Program-made: the position numbers and the translations under genes
Notes under the pieces: generated by a model
Seen by the model: only the letters and a program-made list of their open reading frames with translations
Database searches by the model: none
Told to the model about the DNA's origin: nothing
Part shown: piece by piece, positions 44,999 through 55,383 of the stretch
Position numbering within the stretch: the stretch's first letter is position 1
Layout of the letters: each line of letters begins with the position of its first letter
Source: Brachionus koreanus
Lineage: Eukaryota; Rotifera; Eurotatoria; Ploima; Brachionidae
Assembly: GCA_016987375.1 (NCBI GenBank)
Contig: PJRA01000196.1
Coordinates: 2,198,523 to 2,256,708, forward strand
DNA length: 58,186 nt
Direction: 5' to 3'

Positions 44999-47992
44999 TT
45001 TTTTTCTAAATCTAATTTTTTATTTTAAAAATACGAAATTTAAATATAAATTTTAAAATTTTAATAATTTATTTTTTTGCTGCTTCACAAACTAGTTAAT
45101 ATAAAAAAAACAAAATAACAAATTAAACTTAGCTTTATAGTTTTTAAAAGAAAAAGCGATCCAAAGTTTATTTTTTTGAAATTTAATATTGCGGATATTT
45201 TTTTCAAAATCGACTCTTTTCAACTATATGAATATTAAAAATATTATATAGTTGAAAAAAGTTGATTTAAAAAAAAAATATTTGAATTAATAGAAAAAAA
45301 ATTAAGGTTTCAAAAAAAATGAAAGAAATTTTTGTTGACTTAAAGCACTACCTTTGAAAATAAACCTTTGAAATAAAACTTGATAATCTCAAATGTAATA
45401 AAGATAAAAAATTCTAATTTTTCTTTTAAATGTTAATGCAAAATATTTGGCTTGTTTTAGGGGCTTTTATAGTTTATTGAAATTGTTTGGATATGATTTT
45501 GACCGAGATTATTACAAAATCCTTATAATTAAGCTTTTTTGAACTAATTAATCATAGACACAACTAACTAGATTATTCATAATTTTTTTATATGATAAAT
45601 AAATCTAGTTTTTCTAATTTAGGGTGTTGATCATAAGGTTTTCTTTGTTAATCATCGACACATGATATATAAAAATTTGTGATTGCTTAATAAATAAATG
45701 TAGAATTCAACTTTACGATTATGTTTATTTTTTTCTAAACTCTATGTTTACCGTTCTTTTATTTTTTAGCTTTCGTTTGAAAAAGTTTTTATTCCATATT
45801 AAGCTAACTATAGTGAAAGAAACAATAGGTTTTATAAAGCTCTATAGAATTAAGAGTTAATTTGAATATTTTTTACCTAGAGTGGATCATTTAATGAATA
45901 AAAAATTCTTATTAAGATTTAAACTTTGGTCGCAAGATGAAAAAATTGTCATGGAAATGAATGGATTGTATAATTTTACTAACTTAAATATTTGGTTATT
46001 ATTTTACCTAATCCAGGTTGTTGCGTAATTTCTAAAAGTTTTGCTATTAATTTTAGACTTTTAAATTATTTGTTTTTCTATTTTTGAAAACAAATGCATA
46101 AAAAAGGATTTTTTAGAGTGTATTTTTGAAGACAAAAATAAAGAAAAAAACGAAAAGCTGTCTTAATTTATTTGCTCTAAACATATCTTATCATTAAAAT
46201 TTGGATTTAGACACAAAAAATTTTGGACAAAATCATTAATTTTTGACATGAAAAGCTAAATAAATCGAATCTAGGCCAATAGCTCCAAATACTAATTTAG
46301 CAAAGTCTTAACCAAAAAAAAATCGATTTGGAAAACTTTTCCTTTTGATGTTGATTCAAAAATTCAAAGACTTATCAATATTTGATTTAATATCCAAAAT
46401 CTAAGTTAAAATTGTTGATTTTTCTTATTTGAATATTAATTTCCTACAGTTAATTTTCTATCTGTAGATAAAATAATTGAAAGAAAAAAAATAAATAAAA
46501 TTAATATTTAACTATTTTCTTACTAATCAAATAAAAAACTGACTATTTCTAGTAATACTAAATTTTAAAATTGCAATTGAATAATTATTTATCTAAATGA
46601 ATTTTTGAGCTTAAAAAATGACTAATTTCCACAACTTTTCAAGTTTATATTTGATAAGAAATTTAAACTTAATCTTGAAATAAACACAACAAATATTTTT
46701 TATAAAAATATTAAATTTATAATTTAAAATTAGTTGAAAAAAAAAGAGGCTTGTTGAATTTTTAATCAAAATTTTTCATATCTTTATTCCCTAAAATAAT
46801 TTTGTGCATGTGGCAATTATCAAAAATTTTTCTAAGTTTTAATGATTAATACATAAACGCTTGCATAGAAATTTAAAATATAGGATTGATACAATGACCA
46901 GATTAAGATTTCAGGATTTTTTATTAAAAATTCTAATTTTTTCCTCTACTTCTTTTTTTGTTCTTTTCTAATTTTGTTGTTTTTACCTACTAAGATCATC
47001 TAAATAAATTAATGAGTTAAGTAAATATTAGAATTTAAATTGAATTTTTTTATTTATTTATCTATATTCGGCTTCTTTACAATAAAAATGATTCATTAGG
47101 AAGAAAAAATTATAAACAAGTCAAAATCTGTTCAATTAATTTAAAATATAGACAGAAAGAAATCAAATCTACAAATTGAATTAAAAAACTCTACTCTAAG
47201 CTAATCAACCAAAAGAACATATTAGAAAATTAAAAAATAAGTGGGACACCTTGAACTTGTTTTTGAACTTAATTTTGAGGATATTTCACTTCATTTGGAT
47301 AAATTTACTTGTTTCTAAATTTTAAATTAGTATTTATATTTTTTAAGCAAATAAATAGTTATCTAAAATATAATACTGAAAATATTTTCCCCAATCCTTT
47401 TAAAAATTAATTATTAAATTTGTCATTTTATGTTGTCATTTTTGAAAATGATCAAATAATTGTTTTCAAATTTTAAAATGATTGCATTTTGGCTGGCTAT
47501 CAAATATCGTAAAGAAATGCTCGGTGACATGAGCTCAATTTTTTCCTTTTTCGTTGTTAATTATCCAAAATAATCACTCATTTTAATTAGACTTAATCGA
47601 TTTTTAATTTTTTTCAAATTTCAAATGAGTATTATTGAGAAGATTAGATCAAATTTTACTAGATTAAATCCTTTTTAAATAGCTTATTGTAATGTTTACA
47701 TTAGTCCCCTTGGACCCGTCTATCTGATCTCCTCGTTAGACGCTTAGGAGCAGTTATTTATTCTCCATGTTCACTAAAACGCTTATGGTTTATTTAGTTA
47801 ACAAATCCAGTGATAAAGACAAAGATGTCGCTATATCACACATATATTTTTTTAAACAGTCTGATGATTGAGATAGATTACTATTAATTATTTGTGTTTT
47901 TTTTTCTGAAAAAATTTTTTGAATTTAAAAAATTAAAAAAACAGGTTTAAAATTTATTCACTTATAAAATTAAAAAAATTATGATAAAATAT
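44999..47992. other. Intergenic between NCS D and E
   Basis: Three kilobases of AT-rich DNA. A 22-bp-arm hairpin lies at 45208-45267. A GC-richer island at about 47695-47790 (contains GACCCGTCTATCTGATCTCC) stands out but I cannot identify it. No gene. Confidence 0.5.
45208..45267. repeat. Hairpin-forming inverted repeat
   Basis: Left arm 45208-45229 (AATCGACTCTTTTCAACTAT) and right arm 45246-45267 (TAGTTGAAAAAAGTTGATT) are complementary at all but about two positions, with a 16-nt AT loop. It lies about 210 bp upstream of the gene D start. It may be a mini-MITE or a cruciform; no function is implied. Confidence 0.5.
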
Positions 47993-50900
47993 TTAAAGAC
48001 GCGTTGATTCATAATCTAGAAAAATATGTTTAAATAAATTTTGTTTTAAGAAATTTCTAAAAAATTTACAAGGCTCATCCATTAACTTTGAAAATGAGGC
48101 ATCATTAATGAAGCCTTGAATAAATTCTTCTTCACTTATCAGCCCATCATTATTTGAATCCAATTGATTGAATATTTCATCGACTCTTTTTCTAGCATTT
48201 GTAACATTACTCTTGTCAGTTTCTCCAACAAGTTCAAGAATAGCTATGATTACTTTTTCTAATTCTTTCTTGTCAATAAATCCATTTTTGTCAGCATCAT
48301 ACATTTGAAATGCAACAGATAATCGGTTTTTAAGTCCAACTTGGAATAAAAAATACTTATTAAAACTTTTAAAAATTTGGATTATTTAACTAAAGCAAAC
48401 AAAATACAAGTTGTCTAAATAAAAAATTAATATTTAATCTTAAAAAGACATTTTTATTAATTAATATTTTGGGTCTCGTCTGTTTTATAACCAGTTGGTC
48501 ACATATTATGTGACCAGCGACTTTATGATCAGATATTTTTTTCGACTGGTTACCTTTTCGAAAATTTTTTTTTGGTCAGATAATTTTGTGAAAAGTAATT
48601 ATAATTTTAATGTAAATATAATATTTTTATTTGAAATTGCAACTTTATTATAGAAATATTTGATATTATGTTCATGTACAAATAATTTTTTTTAAACTTT
48701 TTTAATTAAGCGATGATGTAAAAATGTAAATTACACCAATAATCCAGAAGTTTTGTTATTAATTTGCTTTTTTCAAAAATTGAAAACGAAAATGATAAAA
48801 AAATTTTTTTCAATTAACTTGTAAACTTGGGCTTATATTTCAAGTAAAAAAATGTTCGAAACAAAAAACAAAATTGCAAAAAAAGTTGAAAATATGAACT
48901 TAACAACTCGCAAACGATCCAAGGATACAGAACAATGCCTCTTGAATTGGCAATGTAAAAGTTGTTCTACGTATAAAACAATTAATGATGACTCTTTTTT
49001 CTCTATTTTTCGAAAACCACTAAAAATTAATGATAATAATAATGAAAAATGAGCGTGGTGTCAAGCAACACATCATCAAGATGCATTATTAATAGTTTAA
49101 TTTTTTTTTACTTTAAAACTTAAAATATATTTTAGTTAATCGTCACAAAAAATTGAAGACTGGTGACCAGTCTTCAACAGGCGAAACCCAATAATTTTAA
49201 TATTTTTTTATATTCAATTTAATTGGAATAGTTAATTTTATACTAATGCCTATGAATTACGTATAAATAATCAAATTGACTAGGAAGATTTTCGAGTTTT
49301 AAGAAAATTCAATAATTTTAATTTCAAAAAATAGCTTGATTAAAAGCAAATATGCCAGTTATAAGTAAATTTTTATTTATCAATTTTGTAATATATTTTT
49401 AAACCTTTTAATTTTTTTAAAAAATACAAGTGCTTAATTATATTATATTAATTTATTTAAAGTGATATTTTAAAATTTTACAAGTTAAGAGAATGTAAAA
49501 ATTGCCTTTTTAGAATTTTTGAGCAAAAAGAGTAAATTGACAATTGATAAAAATTTAACTTGTTAAATTACTATTAAACATTAAAGAATCAGAATAAATT
49601 TTTAATTTTAAAATCCATTGAACATTGTTGAAAATGTTGAAAAATTTTTGTAAATTTCAAAGGCTATTAAAATTTCAGAAATCAAAAATAAAAGAAATGT
49701 AACTAAAATTTTACATGGTTCTTAAACTATTTAATCAGTTTTCTAATACATATGCTATTTTGCACAGACTATATTTGCCTGCTACAGCCGTTCTATTAGC
49801 TGATATATTTTCAAGAACGATTTTTTTAGACCCTTAGAAGAAAAGTTATTGTAATTTTAAAATTTTTGTTTTTGTCATGTGTTCCAAAATTCATTATACC
49901 AAAAATTGGAATAAAATTGGCAGGCATTAAGTGCATATCTACAACTCAATCAGAACCTCTTTTGAAACTTCATCGTGAAATTCAATAAAAATTGAACAAA
50001 ATTATTTAATTTTTTAAAAAATTAAAATTAAATATAATAAAATATGATAAAAAATATTTCAACCCGTTATTCCTAAAATTAAATCTTTAATCTTAAATTT
50101 TTAATTTGTATATGAATCGATTTAGTTGATTCCTAGTTATTTATAGTATTACGACTAAAATGTTCAGAAATCTTTCTTCTAATCCTTTTACTTCTAGAAG
50201 ACTAAGAGGAGATTTGGTTTTCTTTGACCCATTGAAAATTCTTATACAGAAGCTTTCAAGCTTAGCACTTTTTAGTTTATTCAATGAGCTCAAAAAGAAT
50301 CAACAAATAGTTATTCGTTTGCAAGTATCTTGGGAAACCATTTATTAATGAAATGATATTAGGGAAAATTTGAAAAAGTCCTCACAGTAGTTGGAAAGAG
50401 AATGAGTTTTGTCTTAATTGTTCTAGCCCTAACCAGTTTTATAGACCTTTTAAGCAGAAATTGTATTACTTATTCGGAAAATAAAACAAATTCTAAATAA
50501 AAAAGTTATGATTAAAACATTCCCTTAGAATGTGGTTTTAAAAAACAATTTTTGGTCTTCAAAGCTCAGTTGATTATTAATAAAAATTTCAAATTTAGTT
50601 ATGAAGACAAATTAAATATTTTTCTAAAAATTAGTTTAAATTTTTTTGGAACTAAAAACACGATGCTTAGGCAATGTGAAATTCCATACAAATTTTCAAT
50701 ACAAAAATTAAAAAACTCTATAACTTTTGTTCTAAAAGCCAAAATTTGTTCTGCTGTTGAAACAAAGTGAAACAACTGTTGTTTCACCTACTGCCGAAGT
50801 CTGCAAAATCTCTGCAAAATTTCACTCACTTTAATGATATTGAAAATAAATCGCAATCAATTTGCAGAGATTTTGCAGACTTCGGCAGTAGATGAAACAA

Positions 50901-53697
50901 CAGTTGTTTCACTTTGTTTCAACAGCAGAACAAATTTTGGCTTTTAGAACAAAAGTTATAGAGTTTTTTAATTTTTGTATTGAAAATTTTGTATGGAATT
51001 TCACATTGCCCGATGCTTAGTTTTTAAAATTTATTTCATAAAATTTTATTTCCTTGAAATATTCTAAAAAGGGGTCTAAAAACTCCATAGGCTTTCCAAT
51101 GTTATTTGAATATAAAAAAAAAAAAATTTAATGTTTTTTTGAAATGATACTATTGCTCTAGTTCAGTTAATTAATCATTAAAAAAAATTAAAAAAATTCC
51201 TAAGCTATCAAGTTGAGTGTGTAAACGAATTTACATACTTAGGAAGCCCAATCAGTACTGCAATGGGAGCACAAAGAGACATGAAGAAAAGACTTCCTAA
51301 AGCAAAGATTACCTTTGCTAGACTCCGACCAGCATGGAAATCAATCAGCTATAGCAAGGAAACAAAACTCAAACTGTACATCTCTGTAATAAAAGCAACT
51401 TTGATATACAGAAGTAAATGAATGTGTGAATCTGATAAAAGAAGTCTGAAAACCTTCCATACTGGAAGCCTGCGAAGGATACTATACAAAATCCATTAAG
51501 TCATTGCATTAAGAACAAAAGATTGCGATGACTTGGACATAAACTTAGAATGAAAGAAAAAAGAATACCAAAAAAGGCCCTTCAATGGACACCACAAGGG
51601 CGACGTAAGGTAGGGAGACCATCAGTAATATGGATGTCAAAAATCATGAAAGAGCTCACCAAAATGGGAACATGTGGAGAAGCAAAGGTGACGGCGAAAG
51701 ATCGACTAGAGTGAAAATCAAAAGTACTAACCCAATGCTCCACAAGGAGTGAATAAGGAAAAAAAAACAGTTTCTTGTAGTTTTTGGATGTCCTATCAGC
51801 TTCTTTCTTTCTGGCTACGCCATAAAGTTAATATTATTACTGAAAGCTTTATTTAATTTTAATGCTTACCAAAAAAAAATTCTTGGCAAAATGAAAATAA
51901 TTTTACATTTTCACATTTTTATATTTTTAGATTTTTTGTGCAATATAAAAGAAATTTTTTAATTTTTTTGTTTATCAAATAATTTGAGAAAGTTTTTTTA
52001 TTTTATGAAAAATTGCACAAAAAATCCAAAAATATGAAATTTTAAAAATTTAAAATTTTTTTCATTTCATTAAATTCTTATCAAATTTCAGAATTGGTGC
52101 TAATTGAATTTCAAATTAAATAAATGCCAATGTCAACTTACTTACTAATTTGTCTAAATAGTTTACTAACAACGAATAGTCATTAAAAACTACGAAAAGC
52201 TACGAAATTTAAAATATTTCTAATCCCAAGTAATAAAAAATATTAAAATAAAAAATGTTTATTTTTGTTTGTTGATTTGAATCTTTTTGTAAAGTTTGCT
52301 AAAAAAAGTAGAAAATTTACAAAAAGAATTAAAAAACTAGCCAAAATAACATTCAAACTGAAACAATGAACTTTTCAAATAACTTATTAATTTAAAATTC
52401 AATTATAAAAGATAAACAAATTGTAAAACAAAAAATTTGCTTTAATCTAAAACATCACTTTTCAATTGTATAACATAAAAAAATGTCTTTCGCAGAATTC
52501 CCGATTTTAAATAGAAAATAGTCAAACAAATAAATCATTCTAACCTTTTATCACTGTTCTACTAATTTCTTTTTTTTTTATCTGAATAAATATTTTTGTT
52601 TCACAAATAAGTTTAAAATTTGGGTAAGATATGTTTTATTTTGTCATTTTAAAATTTTAGTTCAGATTAGTATTTTGTACGAGATAAAAATTTGATAAAA
52701 TTTTCGTCCCAATAAGCGACAAATTTTTGAGCGTAAGGCTTTACAAAAAAGTTAGAGAAAATTTTTTTAATTTTAAAAACTTGATGATTCTAAAATCTAA
52801 AATTTGATCAAAAATTCAATTTGTTTCAAACATTATGATTTTTTTTTAAAAAAAATACATATTTTTATTTTTTAGAAATTAAAATTTGAATTTAATTTAA
52901 AAATGATAAAATATGCAATTTTAAAGAAAAATTTTTAAATAGATATTTGATTTGATGCACATTTTTTACAAAATTTAATAGAAATTAGACTATTTATTCA
53001 AAGTATATTCTAAAAATTTTTACCTTGTGATAAAGTAAACATTGCTAATAAATATTCGCTAAAATCCTTTAAAAAAATTGAAATAAATATAAATTTAAAA
53101 TTTAAAAAACAAAATTACAATTTTTCCATTTTTGTCAATATCGAATTTTTCAAAAATTTGATTACAAAACTTTTGAGCTCTGCCTTCTGGATAAAGGTCT
53201 TGATAATATTTAATATAAGTCTTAGAAAAAATTTATGTATTTAAAATAAGAATAATTCTTAAAAACACATAAACTTACTTTTTTGTCGAGTAAACCACTT
53301 GGACAATCTCTAATAAAATTTCTATGATGTTCAATTATTTTTTGACGCGTAAACGAAGTATTTTTTAGCAAAAAATTGATATCTTCTTCAGCTAATAAAA
53401 AAATAGATAAATCATTTTGAATAAAAATAATAATTGAATTTAATATGCTCATGATTTCAAATTATAAATTTATAAAAAAATTTATTCATTTTCCAAAAGC
53501 CTACCTTTTTAAAAGATACCATAATTTTATATTTAAATTATGTTTAACTATTCAAAATCAAATTATTGCCTATTTTACCCTTGCTTGCTACTTTTTTTTC
53601 ATGAACAACATCTTAAACCTATCAATTGGTAAATAAAAAAAATAAAATTACTTAAAACCTTGTAATCTTTTTTGTCCCTTTCGAGTAAACCACCCAT
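47993..53697 (-). CDS. NCS/recoverin-family EF-hand protein E, five exons, 216 aa
   Basis: Exons in gene order: 53697-53652, 53391-53279, 53220-53119, 53066-53024, 48339-47993. The first three have the same lengths as in gene D (46, 113, 102 nt) and the same phases; a fourth intron, absent from D, splits the SQ-G/V codon and is 4684 bp long. The protein starts MGGLLERDKKDYKVL (myristoylation glycine). Then come EEDINFLLKNTSFTRQ, IRDCPSGLLDKK, LYPEGRAQKFCNQIF. EF2 (DIDKNGKIDFSE), EF3 (DADKNGFIDKKE) and EF4 (DSNNDGLISEEE) are all canonical. The C-terminus is about 22 residues longer than in B-D (ends DYESTRL). The distant exons were joined because phases and homology fit exactly and no other partner exists in the window. 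The long intron hosts several transposons. Confidence 0.87.
48463..49197. mobile_element. Merlin/ISXO2-like DNA transposon remnant
   Basis: Termini are inverted repeats: GGGTCTCGTCTGTT at 48471 and GGGTTTCGCCTGTT read inward from 49189, both followed by CTGGTCAC-like sequence. Flanks AATATTTT (48463-48470) and AATAATTT (49190-49197) match at 7 of 8, a possible 8-bp duplication. Inside, plus-strand 48852-49052 encodes LTTRKRSKDTEQ then NWQCKSCSTYKTINDDSFF and FRKPLK, resembling the zinc-ribbon start of ISXO2-like (Merlin) transposases. The catalytic domain is missing, so the copy is dead. It lies in intron 4 of NCS gene E. Confidence 0.6.
50150..50480 (+). mobile_element. CR1-like LINE relic
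   Basis: The frame from 50160 reads MFRNLSSNPFTSRRLRGDLV, matching the L-x-SRRxRGDLI segment in the C-terminal part of CR1-type ORF2. After degradation, NQFYRPFKQKLYYLF near 50430-50475 resembles the terminal FKxxLD region. It is short and frameshifted. Confidence 0.4.
50661..51019. mobile_element. Mutator-type foldback element with 9-bp target duplication
   Basis: Arms 50670-50818 (149 bp) and 50861-51010 (150 bp) are inverted copies differing by one substitution and one single-base indel, around a 42-nt loop. The termini are GGCAATGTGAAATTCC. The direct repeat CGATGCTTA flanks both ends (50661-50669 and 51011-51019). Long terminal inverted repeats with 9-bp duplications are characteristic of Mutator/MULE elements, and MULE-transposase relics occur elsewhere in this window. 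There is no coding capacity. The near identity of arms and duplications suggests recent insertion. Transcribed through as part of NCS gene E intron 4, it could form a roughly 150-bp RNA hairpin. Confidence 0.85.
51212..51766 (+). mobile_element. RTE-like LINE relic, 3' end
   Basis: The plus strand reads the C-terminal part of a LINE ORF2 with several stops and a frame change: VECVNEFTYLGSPISTAMGA, RLPKAKITFARLRPAW, then GHKLRMKEKRIPKKALQW, GRRKVGRPSVIW and LTQCSTRSE at the end, matching the LGHVLRM...RxPKxAL...GRRxxGRP...LCSTRxE tail of RTE-type elements. It ends in an A-rich run (near 51758-51768). 5'-truncated, dead, in intron 4 of NCS gene E. Confidence 0.75.
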
Positions 53698-54717
53698 TTA
53701 TTAAGTAGAAAAACTTTTTAATCTTGAAGCATGAATCAAAATAAAATAGAATATATGTTGTTATTTAAAGATAAAGAAATATGCAAATTTATCAAACAAT
53801 TGATCTAGCTGCAAAATTTTTCTAAAATATTTCAAATTTTGAATAATTGCTTTCGTTTTCCTCTGAATCGATTTGAATTTAAATTAGAAGTGAGTTTTAT
53901 TTTTTCAAATTTGATATGGCAAACACAAACCTAAAATAAAAATGAACAAAAATTAAAATTAGACATTTTAAATTGCATTCAAAGTTCTTACATTAAATTA
54001 TCTAAAATTGAGTAGTTTCAGAGCTTAGGTTTGTTTATGTGCGTCAATAAAGCGTTAAAAACATTAATATTTTGGAAAGACTGTGTTAGTTTCAAGTAAA
54101 ATTTAATAAATTTTGAACCAGTTTTATCATCAAAATAGTTAAAATCGAACAAGTTCTAAACATTGTGTTTGTTTTTAAGCATAGTTTTAAAAACTTACAT
54201 ACATCAAGATTGGTTTGAAAACGAACAAGTTTTATTTTTACACTTTAAAGATTATGAAGCAATTAGTTACTTAACATATCATTTTTATAAAACTGGAATC
54301 GCATTTGTATCCAAAAATTTTTTCTATAGAGTAATTGTTATTTATTTTCATATATGTTCTATCCAAAATATAAATATGCACGATTTATAAATTTACCTAT
54401 ACAAATTATAAATTTTCAAATTGGATATGCATTTTATAAATATTGATAAAATTACCTGTTTATTTATAAAATCATTTGTAATTTTAGAAATTGTATAGTG
54501 TCATGCATACAATTTACAAATTTAATTTCCTACCGGTATAAGTACCATTACACTGGCAAGTAATCTCGAATTATATCAAATTCTTATCTCGTTTATTTGT
54601 TTTTTTAACCGCTTACCTTAATGAAATCTTATTTGTAATAGTTGAATAATCAAAACTGATATTTTACCATTTATTTTATATATTCGATTAAAAAATCTAC
54701 AAATAATTCTCTGAATA

Positions 54718-54940
54718 TTAACACTAGAAGCACCAAGCATTTTTCAGGTTTTTTAATTCATAAATATTTTATAAAAAAACTAAAATAATTTTAAAAAATA
54801 ATATCATTTTTTAAAGAAAATTTTAAAATCTACATAATTCAAAAAAGATACATTTATTTGAAAAATCCATTCAAAAGACATGAGGATTTAAAAATTTTTC
54901 AAACGAGTCATCTTGACTCGTTTGGTGCTTCTAATGTTAA
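54718..54940. mobile_element. piggyBac-type MITE, copy 2
   Basis: Perfect TTAA at both ends (54718-54721, 54937-54940). Inverted termini CACTAGAAGCACCAAGCA and CATTAGAAGCACCAAA. The interior matches copy 1 (763-943) in reverse: AAAATCTACATAATTC, AAAAAAGATACATTT and AAAGACATGAGGATT correspond to that copy's complement. It carries an extra subterminal palindrome AACGAGTCATCTTGACTCGT at about 54903, absent from copy 1. Non-coding, mobilised in trans if at all. Confidence 0.75.
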
Positions 54941-55064
54941 GTAAATCTGGGTACTATAGTTGTCTTCCTAGTAAGACATATTCGCAAGCCTGCTTGCTAT
55001 AGCTTATTCAGAAAAACTTAAAACTTAAAAAATCCTTCTTTAAGAAAATGAGCTATTGAGCGAA

Positions 55065-55340
55065 AAACCTGGGTTATATGGGCATATTGAAGTTTATGAT
55101 CAAAATTTTATGATCATGCTCAAATATAATTTTTTTAAAAATTTTTTAAATGAAAAATTAAATGCAGAAAAATTTTTTCATGTTTAGCATAACATGTAAA
55201 ACGATATCCATCTATTGTGCATAATTCTGCATTCAGAAATCTTTTGCAGAAACTTGCAGACATAAAAAATCAAGTTGAGCATTGAATGTTTACTTTAAAA
55301 ACATGATTCTGCAATAAATTTTTTACTCAAAAATATTTTA
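55065..55340 (-). repeat. Dispersed repeat family 1, copy 3 (reversed)
   Basis: Reverse complement of the 30628-30900 repeat, with stretches such as TTTCTGAATGCAGAA and AAATTTTGATCATAAACTTC. It ends just before the ORF1 start of the LINE at 55384, so it may be part of that element's 5' region or an older neighbour. Just beyond its far end, 55045-55080 also resembles 22071-22110 (shared AATGAGCTATTGAGC). Confidence 0.55.
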
Positions 55341-55383
55341 AAATTTACTTAAAATTTTAAAATTTTAATTAACAAAATTAATT

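Larger units (their letters stand above)
53698..55383. other. Intergenic upstream of NCS E
   Basis: AT-rich promoter-side DNA of gene E, then the piggyBac-type MITE copy 2 and dispersed repeat family 1 copy 3. A 75-codon plus frame at 54163-54390 has no recognisable family and its composition is like the background. Confidence 0.5.

Noticed and set aside
54163..54390. 75-codon plus-strand ORF
   Set aside because: Composition like AT-rich background (Phe/Ile/Tyr/Lys), with no domain or neighbour support.
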